In this document: one piece after another, positions 41,943-49,430 of the stretch
Layout of the letters: every line of letters starts with the position of its first letter
Numbering within the stretch: position 1 is the first letter of the stretch
NCBI GenBank assembly: GCA_913060505.1
Contig: CAJXRQ010000010.1
Coordinates: forward strand, 1 to 64,000
Direction of reading: 5' to 3'
Length of the DNA: 64,000 nt
From: an uncultured Desulfovibrio sp.
GTDB taxonomy: Bacteria; Desulfobacterota; Desulfovibrionia; Desulfovibrionales; Desulfovibrionaceae
Program-made: the position numbers and the translations under genes
Notes under the pieces: generated by a model
Databases searched by the model: none
What the model was told of the DNA's origin: nothing
The model's input: only the letters and a program-made list of their open reading frames with translations

Positions 41943-42353
41943 ATGGCTGACAAAAAATATGTTATTGTTGTGGATAAGCATCTTCCCGCAGGATTGCGTG
42001 TAAATACGGCTGCTGTTCTGGCCACCAGCATAGGAAAGGCAACCGACGGCGTTTTGGGGCACGACGTTGAGGACGCTTCCGGCCGGATCCATCGCGGGAT
42101 CACGCAATTGCCCATCGCCATTCTGGCCTCGGACGCCAAAGGCATCGCCGCACTGCGTGACAAGGCCGAGGCCGAGGACGATCTGCTTGTGGTTGGCTTT
42201 ACCTCCACGGCCCAGAAAGCCAAGCGGTATGACGAATATGAGCAACATCTTGCCATGTTGGAAACCGACGAACTTGAATACGTGGGACTCAGCATTTTCG
42301 GGGAAGCTGATTCCGTGAAACGTCTTACCGGGAATTTGCCGCTCTTGCGCTAG
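41943..42353 (+). CDS. DUF2000-family protein
   Basis: 136 residues, ATG 41943 preceded by AAGGAGG. KKYVIVVDKHLPAGLRVNTAAVLATSIGKATDG and GHDVEDASGRIHRGITQLPIAIL match DUF2000, small alpha/beta proteins of unknown role. Divergent from the IclR gene across a shared box-A operator, so it may belong to the same regulon. Followed by a perfect terminator. Confidence 0.78.
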   Translation: MADKKYVIVVDKHLPAGLRVNTAAVLATSIGKATDGVLGHDVEDASGRIHRGITQLPIAILASDAKGIAALRDKAEAEDDLLVVGFTSTAQKAKRYDEYEQHLAMLETDELEYVGLSIFGEADSVKRLTGNLPLLR

Positions 42354-42381
42354 GGGAAGAAAATCCTTTCAGACAAACGAT

Positions 42382-42416
42382 AAAAGCCGATTCGATAAAA
42401 GAACGAATCGGCTTTT
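42382..42416. terminator. Bidirectional intrinsic terminator
   Basis: AAAAGCCGATTCG and CGAATCGGCTTTT arms around a 9-base loop, between the convergent DUF2000 and hydrolase genes. Confidence 0.9.
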
Positions 42417-42447
42417 GTGTGTAGAGAGGAAAAGGCAGTGAAATTGT

Positions 42448-43482
42448 CTACAAATTGGCACCGGCGTCGGCGGGTTTTGTATGTCCTTTCATGGGTGAAC
42501 CAAGGTTTTTCCTGAACCAATCGACAACCGTATCCGTAACCGGTTTCTGGAACCAGATTTGCGTACCGTGTTGCGCACCTTCCAGCACGATATAATCCGC
42601 CTGATTGCCGCCATCTTCAAGAGCGCGGTAGAGTTGTTCGCTCTGTTTCGGGGACACTCGCGTATCCGCGTTGCCGTGCATGATCAAGAAGGGCGGCTTC
42701 TTACCCTGAACATGCCCCATGGGGCTGGCCGCCAAAGCTTTTTGGGGGTCACTCAGGATGGAGGCCCCGGCAAAGGAACCAAAAGCCGTGCCATGCACGA
42801 GTAACGCCTCAGTCACTGCCGGAGAAGCGTGGACCTTCTGGCTTTTTTCCGAAAATCCTTCGCCGATGGTCATCAGGTTGGAGATGCCGAAGAGGGTGCC
42901 GACAGCCTGAACATCTGATGATTTATCAAGAAATTGCCCTTTGTCGAAGGTTTTGTCTCCATTGGTGGTGCCGAGCATTTGGGCCACGTATCCGCCTGCG
43001 GAGTTGCCGAGCGCGCCAATACGTTTCGTATCGATTCCCAAATCTGCCGCATGTTCCCGCAGGTAGCGCACGGCGGATTTGCCGTCCTGCACCAGTGCCG
43101 GGAATTTGTATGGCACTGTCCGGTACTCGGCGGATGCGACCACAAATCCCGCCTCAGCCAAAGCCATGCGCAGCTCGCAGTATTTGCCGTGGTCCGAGGC
43201 CGTGAACCCGCCACCCGGAAAAAACACAATGGCGGGCTTGAGATCCTGCGTCCTGGGGATCAGCAGTGACATCTGCAACTGGCAGATTCCTGTGGTTCGG
43301 AATATCTGGGAGTATATGATCCCATCCATTGCGTCGATCTGGGGCCGGGTTATTTGCGTTTTCATGATTTTGGCACCTTCCGTGTATCCCGTCAGGTTGG
43401 ATTTTCCGGCAACGGCCTGTTTCGAACTCGTGAACAGAAAAAGTATTCCAAGAACGGCCAGAGACAATATTTTCATATTCAT
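42448..43482 (-). CDS. Exported alpha/beta hydrolase (esterase/lipase-like)
   Basis: 344 residues from ATG 43482 with AAGGAGC upstream; a signal peptide is present (ILSLAVLGILFLFTSSKQAVA). The oxyanion region is VFFPGGGFTASD, the nucleophile elbow GALGNSAGGYVAQ (Ser in GNSAG), followed by the acid in MHGNADTRVSP and the His in LEGAQHGTQIW. Architecture is that of BD-FAE/acetyl-xylan-esterase-like hydrolases. Substrate unknown; periplasmic. Monocistronic. Confidence 0.88.
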   Translation of the reverse strand: MNMKILSLAVLGILFLFTSSKQAVAGKSNLTGYTEGAKIMKTQITRPQIDAMDGIIYSQIFRTTGICQLQMSLLIPRTQDLKPAIVFFPGGGFTASDHGKYCELRMALAEAGFVVASAEYRTVPYKFPALVQDGKSAVRYLREHAADLGIDTKRIGALGNSAGGYVAQMLGTTNGDKTFDKGQFLDKSSDVQAVGTLFGISNLMTIGEGFSEKSQKVHASPAVTEALLVHGTAFGSFAGASILSDPQKALAASPMGHVQGKKPPFLIMHGNADTRVSPKQSEQLYRALEDGGNQADYIVLEGAQHGTQIWFQKPVTDTVVDWFRKNLGSPMKGHTKPADAGANL

Positions 43483-43664
43483 TTTCTTGCTCCTTTTCGC
43501 AATGTCGAGTGGGTGCATTGAGTCTGCGCAATGGAGGCCAGTGCAGGCATCATCAAGCGGCTCGACAAAAAGTCGAAGAACATTCCCGGAGAGTCATATC
43601 CCAAAGGGAGATCTCAATCAAAACCGTTGGTGCGAGTGTGGCGCGTTGCGTTTTCGTTGAAAAG

Positions 43665-43695
43665 CACGACCTCCACCAGCAGTGATGGAGGTCGT
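43665..43695 (-). terminator. Terminator of the extracytoplasmic reductase operon
   Basis: CACGACCTCCA and TGGAGGTCGTG, perfect 11-base arms, followed on the minus strand by CTTTTC; 14 bases past the cytochrome gene stop. Confidence 0.82.
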
Positions 43696-43708
43696 GTTTA
43701 CAGGTTTA

Positions 43709-45406
43709 CTATTCGTAGTGGCGTCCGGTGATCATTCCCTTGATCAGGGAGAACATCCGTTTGCCGGTTGTCGTCATATAGACGTGCAGCATCAGGAATG
43801 CCAGATAGCCCATGCCCAGAATGAAGTGGGCTGTGGCCAGACTGCGCGTTGAAATCCCGGGCGTGACGATGGCGGCCAGCTCGGGGATCAGCAGGAGCAG
43901 TCCCGATCCGAGCAGCACGAACATGCCGAGGCAATAGAAGACCAGGTAGGTCAACTGCTGAACGGGGTTCAAACGTTTTGCCGCAGTGGCGTGATGCGGT
44001 TTTTCCGCTCCCGTGAATATACCGACAAGGTAGTAGCCCAACTGCTCTCCGAAACGAAGTCCCATACCGCGTCCAAAGGAAATGTATTGGCGAATCTGTC
44101 CGGTGAGAAGGCTGTACAGCAGGAATATCACAAAGTGCGCCACCAACAGAACCGCGGCTGCATCATGCACGTTCACACTGAATTCCATGGGCAAACTCAG
44201 CATGGCGTCCGGGTAGTGGATGCTCAGTCCCGTTGCCAGCAGCGTCAGGAAGAGCAGGGCGTTGGTCCAGTGCAACACCCGGATGGTCAGCGGGTATATT
44301 TTATCGCCGGGAACATCTTTTTCCGCCTTGCCGGAGCGACGTCCGAGCACTGCCCGCAACAGGCCGTGGACCAGCAGTATGACCAGCAGGCCGATCAGGA
44401 TGGCGTTCACCTTTCCGTCCAGCCTGGCTGTTTGTCCCAAGCCGGGCACATAGTTGTCTCCGAAGGAACGGAGAACATCCGCCTCGGGCACGACACGCAT
44501 GGTGATGGTGCCGGTTTCGTCGAGAGTGACGCCTGCCTTGCGCATTTTGGCGATCAATTCCGCATCGTCAAAGAAGCCCTTGCCCACATAGGCACCACCG
44601 CCCTGCTGCATGTCTGTGTAGTGGGTGACCCGCTTCACGAAAAAGGAGTCCTTTTCCGTATGGCATGCGTTGCAGTCGCGCAGGGCCTTTTCCTTGGGCA
44701 GGACATGGTGCACCTGTCCCACCGCTCCTTCTGCCGGAGTGTGGCATTCCACGCAGCGGACGCTGGCAAAGTGCCGGTCCCGTTGCGGCAGGAAGTCGTG
44801 GGAAAGGTTCTGGGTGTATACGGCGCGTCCGGTCAGTTCCTTGTAGCGGACTGCGCTGGTGTGGCAGGCCACACAGGGCTTGTTGCTGGCTTCGACCGAT
44901 TCCACGTAGGAATCCATGGCGCCTACATGCTGCTGCGTATGGGGATCATGGCAGTCCGTACAGGTGATCTTGGCACCCAGCTTTTCAAAGTGCCGGCTTT
45001 TGCCCATCTGCTTGCGGATATGGTCGAAGGTTTTGTCATGGCAGTTCATACAGGACGGCAGGGCCTCACGTTGCAACGTGTGCGGGATAACCTTGAAGTC
45101 CTCGGCCTTGGCCTTGGGCGCGTGGCAGACCACGCAATCCATCGAGCCGTGCACACTTCGTTCAAAGGCACGGCCGGAGATGTGGATTTTCAGGCTGGAG
45201 CCGCGTTCCGTAACCGGGCGCAGGTCAGCCTTGGCATGACACCCGAGACAGGTGTCTTTTCGCACTCCTTCGGGGAACACCGGGCCTTCATGAACAGACG
45301 GCTTTTGGGCCGTTGTTCCGCCGGTGTCCGCCCAGGCCGCATGCAGCGGAGCCGCACACAACAGGAGCGCCATTACTATGAATAAACTATGGCGATATAT
45401 TTTCAC
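43709..45406 (-). CDS. Heptahaem cytochrome c fused to a cytochrome b561-type membrane domain
   Basis: 565 residues from a GTG at 45406 with GGAGG five bases upstream; signal peptide ends at APLHAAWA. The periplasmic half has seven CxxCH haem sites (CLGCH, CVVCH, CMNCH, CTDCH, CVACH, CVECH, CNACH). From about residue 345 come five membrane segments with histidines in RVLHWTNALLF, NVHDAAAVLLVAHF and ATAHFILGMGYLAFLMLH, typical of di-haem b-type quinol-oxidising domains. It probably takes electrons from menaquinol and delivers them to the tetrahaem cytochrome and FAD subunit encoded upstream in the same operon. Confidence 0.87.
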   Translation of the reverse strand: MKIYRHSLFIVMALLLCAAPLHAAWADTGGTTAQKPSVHEGPVFPEGVRKDTCLGCHAKADLRPVTERGSSLKIHISGRAFERSVHGSMDCVVCHAPKAKAEDFKVIPHTLQREALPSCMNCHDKTFDHIRKQMGKSRHFEKLGAKITCTDCHDPHTQQHVGAMDSYVESVEASNKPCVACHTSAVRYKELTGRAVYTQNLSHDFLPQRDRHFASVRCVECHTPAEGAVGQVHHVLPKEKALRDCNACHTEKDSFFVKRVTHYTDMQQGGGAYVGKGFFDDAELIAKMRKAGVTLDETGTITMRVVPEADVLRSFGDNYVPGLGQTARLDGKVNAILIGLLVILLVHGLLRAVLGRRSGKAEKDVPGDKIYPLTIRVLHWTNALLFLTLLATGLSIHYPDAMLSLPMEFSVNVHDAAAVLLVAHFVIFLLYSLLTGQIRQYISFGRGMGLRFGEQLGYYLVGIFTGAEKPHHATAAKRLNPVQQLTYLVFYCLGMFVLLGSGLLLLIPELAAIVTPGISTRSLATAHFILGMGYLAFLMLHVYMTTTGKRMFSLIKGMITGRHYE

Positions 45407-45442
45407 AATTGCCTCCAGTGCGGAAATCCTTTGTTCCACAAC

Positions 45443-45928
45443 CTACTTTTTGAAGTTTTCAAAAGTGAAGCTATGACAATCGGCGCACAATACTTTGGAG
45501 GGCTTGTGCTCTTTATGACAGGTCGTGCACGGCATATACGTGCCGTAATGCGGCGCGTTGTGAGGGTTCCGCTCCAACTTGGCCGTGACCTTGGCCATTT
45601 GCTCCGGGGTGCCGTGGCAGCGGATGCAGCTGGCGTCGTCCGGGGGAGTGGTCGGAGCCTGCCCGGAGTGGCACAACTGGCAGTTGGTTCCGTTCTGGTG
45701 GATTTTCTTGTGGTAGTCCTTGAGAGTGCGCTCCCCAAGCATCACGCGGGTAGCTTCGGCAAGCTGGGAAGCTGCGGAGGGATTGTATCCCACTTCATCC
45801 ACCTTTTTCCCGTCAGGGCCGGTTTGGGCGGAAGATGCCATGGAGGCGCTTCCTCCGGAAAGGACTCCCCAGGAAGCGGCAGCAAAAACAACGACCGCGG
45901 CAACGATGGCTAAATGTTTCATTTTCAT
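45443..45928 (-). CDS. Tetrahaem cytochrome c (flavocytochrome c haem module)
   Basis: 161 residues with a signal peptide (MKHLAIVAAVVVFAAASWG). Four haem sites: CQLCH, CIRCH, CTTCH and CADCH, with the spacing of the N-terminal domain of Shewanella-type flavocytochrome c fumarate reductase. Here that domain is a separate protein. It lies 8 bases after the FAD-subunit gene and 36 before the heptahaem cytochrome gene, so it likely bridges the two. Confidence 0.88.
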   Translation of the reverse strand: MKMKHLAIVAAVVVFAAASWGVLSGGSASMASSAQTGPDGKKVDEVGYNPSAASQLAEATRVMLGERTLKDYHKKIHQNGTNCQLCHSGQAPTTPPDDASCIRCHGTPEQMAKVTAKLERNPHNAPHYGTYMPCTTCHKEHKPSKVLCADCHSFTFENFKK

Positions 45929-45936
45929 TTTCCCCT

Positions 45937-47508
45937 TTAGCTCCTGGCCCTGTTACGGGCCGCGTTCTTGCCTGCAATGGTGCCCATGACCAGCGTTTCC
46001 GCAATGGCGCAACTGCCCAGACGGCTTTCGCCGTGGATGCCGCCGGTGATTTCCCCGGCTGCGAACAGCTTGGGAATGGGCTTGCCGGTGCTCATGTGCG
46101 TGACTTCCGCATTGGTGTTGATGTTCACACCACCCTGGCAGAAATGGACCTTGGGCCAGGCACGCATGGCATAGAACGGCGGTTTGTCCAGATACAGGGC
46201 ACGGTCGAATTCGAAGATCGGCTTGCCGAACTCCTCATCCTTGCCGTTGGCCACGAATTTCTTGAAGCGGTCCACCTGTTCCTGAAGCGGTTTCAGCGGG
46301 ATGCCGAAGTTGGTGGCCAGTTCTTCAAGGGAATTGAATTTCCAGGCAACGCCTTCCTTGAGCGCGTGTTTGACGGTCGGGGATTTCACGATTCCCGGCT
46401 CTGAGCAGAACGCCACGGGGTAGAATATCTTCCCGTCTTCATCCTTGCAGTGCTTGAGCTGGGCATCGGCGCGGGTTTTGCGGTCGGCGTTTTCGTTGAC
46501 GAAACGCTTTCCGTCGCGGATGTCCACCATGATGCCGTACGGGAATGCTGCCTGCTGGTTGAACTGCGGCGCATAGCCGAAACCGTTTTCGTCCGGGGAA
46601 GCCCACGGACCAAGCTGGAAGCAGGCCGTGTTGACCGGAGCGGCGTTGACTGCGAGCAGGGCATGGAAGGACTCCGCGGTTGCACCGGAATGGTTGGTAC
46701 AGCCCACGTTTTCGTCCAGACTCGGATTCTGCATCGTGCGGAAATCCATGTCGTTTCCATAACCGCCCGTGCAGGCCACGAAACCGCGATTGATCTTGTA
46801 GCGGCGCAGGGAACCGGAGTTCTCGTCCGGGAAGTAGTAGTTCTCCCGAACCACGATGCCGGCAATTTCGCCGTTTCCATCGGTCAGGATTTCCTCAAGA
46901 CGGCAACGGTTCTTGAAGATGGCTCCCAGCTTGATGCCGCCTTTCATCAACGGAACGGTAATGTCGCCGCCGGTGAAATTGACGGTCTGGCAGGTGCGCT
47001 GCACGGAATGTCCGCCGAACTGAAGCAGAACGTCCTTCCACTGGACACCGAATTCCTTGGTCATCTCGAAGGCTTCCACCGTACCGGCACAGACCACGCG
47101 CAACAGATCCACGTGGTTGGTTCCGCGTCCGCCCTTGAGCATGTCGGCCGTCATCAGTTCCACGCTGTCCTTGATGCCCTTCTCTTTTTGCAACTGCGAA
47201 CCCGCAACGGCCATGGCTCCACCATTGATGGCCGAGTTACCACCAAACACCGGCATTTTTTCGATGACCAGTGTGGAAGCGCCCTCCCTTCTGGCGGCAA
47301 TGGCCGCAGCACATCCGGCAAATCCGCTTCCCGCGATGATTACGTCAAACTCGCGGTCCCAGTATTCGTCGTTGAGCGTCGCCGCTTTGGCTTCGGTCAC
47401 GGCAACCTTGGAAAACAGGACAGATCCCGCAGCTATTCCTGCGGCTTTGAGCATGTCACGCCGCTGGATTTTCTTTTGGTTGTCACTTTTGACAGTCTTT
47501 TTCCTCAT
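45937..47508 (-). CDS. Tat-exported flavocytochrome c FAD subunit (fumarate-reductase-like)
   Basis: 523 residues. Tat signal IQRRDMLKAAGIAAGSVLF, then dinucleotide-binding DVIIAGSGFAGCAAAIAA and VIEKMPVFGGNSAINGG. C-terminal GGVNINTNAEV, LFAAGEITGGIHGESRLGS with the HG..RLG active-site signature, and AIAETLVMGTIAG place it in the fumarate/urocanate/methacrylate reductase family. The substrate cannot be read from sequence by eye; fumarate is one option, an unsaturated carboxylate or aromatic acrylate another. A sigma-54 promoter lies about 70 bases upstream. Confidence 0.87.
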   Translation of the reverse strand: MRKKTVKSDNQKKIQRRDMLKAAGIAAGSVLFSKVAVTEAKAATLNDEYWDREFDVIIAGSGFAGCAAAIAARREGASTLVIEKMPVFGGNSAINGGAMAVAGSQLQKEKGIKDSVELMTADMLKGGRGTNHVDLLRVVCAGTVEAFEMTKEFGVQWKDVLLQFGGHSVQRTCQTVNFTGGDITVPLMKGGIKLGAIFKNRCRLEEILTDGNGEIAGIVVRENYYFPDENSGSLRRYKINRGFVACTGGYGNDMDFRTMQNPSLDENVGCTNHSGATAESFHALLAVNAAPVNTACFQLGPWASPDENGFGYAPQFNQQAAFPYGIMVDIRDGKRFVNENADRKTRADAQLKHCKDEDGKIFYPVAFCSEPGIVKSPTVKHALKEGVAWKFNSLEELATNFGIPLKPLQEQVDRFKKFVANGKDEEFGKPIFEFDRALYLDKPPFYAMRAWPKVHFCQGGVNINTNAEVTHMSTGKPIPKLFAAGEITGGIHGESRLGSCAIAETLVMGTIAGKNAARNRARS

Positions 47509-47576
47509 AACCCTCCTCCGGGTGTAGTACGATTAATCGCGCCCCCGAGCGCGAAAACGAAAAACCGGAAGAAGAT

Positions 47577-47593
47577 AGCAAACCCTATTCCAA
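47577..47593 (-). promoter_or_regulatory. Candidate sigma-54 promoter of the flavocytochrome operon
   Basis: On the minus strand TTGGAATAGGGTTTGCT: GG and GC 10 bases apart with TTGC at -12. 69 bases before the FAD-subunit start. Confidence 0.65.
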
Positions 47594-47644
47594 ATACTAA
47601 TATGTTGAAATAAAAGAATAAATATAAATAGACGCTGCGATGGG

Positions 47645-47701
47645 TTGCGAAATGTCGCAATTTGACTGTTGCGACTCGTAACGTGTCGCGATATTTCGCG
47701 T
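47645..47701. promoter_or_regulatory. Cluster of TTGCGA/TCGCAA inverted repeats, candidate activator sites
   Basis: TTGCGA-AATG-TCGCAA (47645-47660), a half-site TTGCGA (47669), and TCGCGA-TATT-TCGCGT (47686-47701). All share the arm (T/C)GCGA. They lie 60-110 bases upstream of the -24 element and between the operon and the divergent sigma-54 activator gene. Confidence 0.65.
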
Positions 47702-47773
47702 TCCAAAAGCATTGACTGGCCCGTTTCCTCCTGCTAGCGCTAGACGAATATCTGCTACGGACCGGGTAAGGAT

Positions 47774-49348
47774 ATGGACGGCAAGCTTTTTGAGGAAATT
47801 GTCGGCAAGGTGTGCTCAACATTGGATTTGCAGGCTGCTATCAGCGACTTGCAACGCCTTTTGAAGTCGCACATCGGCATTGAAGGCATTTTCGTAGGCC
47901 ATCATGCGTGGGATGAAAAAACCGTGTATAGTCTGGTGTATGCCGACGATTCCCGTTGCAGTGACCTCAACTACATGAGGCCTGCCGGGGACGAACTGCA
48001 TAATTATCTGCTTTCCGATAAACGGCGCGAGCTGAACATGCTCAGCCGGCTCAACGATTTTCCGGCCATGGCGACCACGTTGGCCTCTCATATTCCGGCT
48101 TCCCATTCCCTGTATGAATTTCGTGTCCGGCTGGATGGCGAGCACATCGGCATGTTGGCTTTTCATACGGCCAGGCCGGACCTTTCGGAAGCCACTCTTG
48201 ATTTGTTGATGAAAATACGGGCTCCCATTGCTCTCAATCTGGTGAACAGGCTGTCCCAGCTGGATGTCTGGCCCCGTTCGGGAAGAGTGCGCGATGCAGG
48301 TGCGAAGTGGGCGAATGACATTGCCCATGTCATCTGTAAATCCGCAGCCATGCGCCGGGTTTATCAGATGCTGGATGCGACGGCTCCCACCAGAAATACC
48401 ATTCTTCTCACGGGTGAAACCGGAGTGGGCAAGGACGTTCTCGCTCGTCATATCCATTCGCTTTCACCGCGCCGGGAAAAGCCGTTCGTGCATGTCAATT
48501 GTGGCAGTATTCCGGAATCCCTGATCGAGTCGGAGTTTTTCGGCCATCGCCGGGGTTCGTTTACGGGTGCCGATATTGATCATGTCGGTTTTTTCGAGCA
48601 GGCGCATCAGGGAACCATTTTTCTTGATGAGGTAGGCGAGCTTTCTCTGGGCATGCAGACAAGGCTGCTGCATGTGCTGCAAAACAAGACCATCCGCCGA
48701 ATAGGGGGCACTCGTCAGATTCCGCTTGATTTTCGGGTTATTGCGGCGACGAACTGTGATCTTGACGCCATGTGCAGGAACGGCCGGTTCCGTCAGGACT
48801 TGTTTTTCCGTCTCAACTGTATTCGCGTGGAAGTCCCTCCATTGCGAGCCAGAAGGGACGATATTCCCTTGTTGGCGGAAAGGTTGTTGCAAATTGCCGC
48901 TCAGGAACAGGAAGAGCAGGATGTCCCTTCCATTGCTGAGGCTGACATGACTCGTATGGTCCGGTATGATTGGCCCGGCAATATTCGGGAGTTGGAGAAC
49001 TGTCTTCAACGTTCCATGGCGTTAAGCCACGGCGGTGCTTTCCACGTTGATGTGCCTTCCGGATTTGCCGGTGAATTGCCGTCCCCGCTCTGTCCGCCGG
49101 ATTCCGTAGGGTTGTCCGTACCTGATTCGATCGGCATGCGTCCGTTTTGTGCCGGGCAGGCAGGCGGCGCATCCTTGCAGGACCACATCCGGCAACATCT
49201 TGAAGAGGTGTTGCGTCTTTCCCATGGCCGTATTCACGGTAAAGGCGGAGCTGCCGAACTGTTGGACATCAACCCGAGCACACTTCGCAGCCGGTTGAAA
49301 AAAATGGGTATTCCTTTCGGACGGCAGACCTCGAAAGATTCCATTTAA
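47774..49348 (+). CDS. Sigma-54-dependent activator next to the flavocytochrome operon
   Basis: 524 residues. A GAF-like sensory region about 20-160 (FLVGHHAWDE-type start, LDGEHIGMLAFHTARPDLSEATLDLL), AAA+ core about 195-420 with Walker A GETGVGKDVLARHI, the contact loop as GSFTGAD (Ser for Ala), Walker B GTIFLDEVGEL; Fis-type helix-turn-helix GKGGAAELLDINPSTLRSRL. No receiver domain, so it senses a ligand directly. Divergent from the three reductase genes, which it likely activates. Confidence 0.9.
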   Translation: MDGKLFEEIVGKVCSTLDLQAAISDLQRLLKSHIGIEGIFVGHHAWDEKTVYSLVYADDSRCSDLNYMRPAGDELHNYLLSDKRRELNMLSRLNDFPAMATTLASHIPASHSLYEFRVRLDGEHIGMLAFHTARPDLSEATLDLLMKIRAPIALNLVNRLSQLDVWPRSGRVRDAGAKWANDIAHVICKSAAMRRVYQMLDATAPTRNTILLTGETGVGKDVLARHIHSLSPRREKPFVHVNCGSIPESLIESEFFGHRRGSFTGADIDHVGFFEQAHQGTIFLDEVGELSLGMQTRLLHVLQNKTIRRIGGTRQIPLDFRVIAATNCDLDAMCRNGRFRQDLFFRLNCIRVEVPPLRARRDDIPLLAERLLQIAAQEQEEQDVPSIAEADMTRMVRYDWPGNIRELENCLQRSMALSHGGAFHVDVPSGFAGELPSPLCPPDSVGLSVPDSIGMRPFCAGQAGGASLQDHIRQHLEEVLRLSHGRIHGKGGAAELLDINPSTLRSRLKKMGIPFGRQTSKDSI

Positions 49349-49364
49349 ACGATTTGCCTCTCAT

Positions 49365-49402
49365 GCGGGATCATGCCATCCCAAGTCCCGCCTCTCTTTT
49401 TT
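49365..49402 (+). terminator. Terminator of the sigma-54 activator gene
   Basis: GCGGGA and TCCCGC around a 15-base loop, then CTCTCTTTTTT; 17 bases past the stop, between two convergent genes. Confidence 0.6.
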
Positions 49403-49430
49403 CGCCAAATATTCCCCTCGCTGAGTCCTG

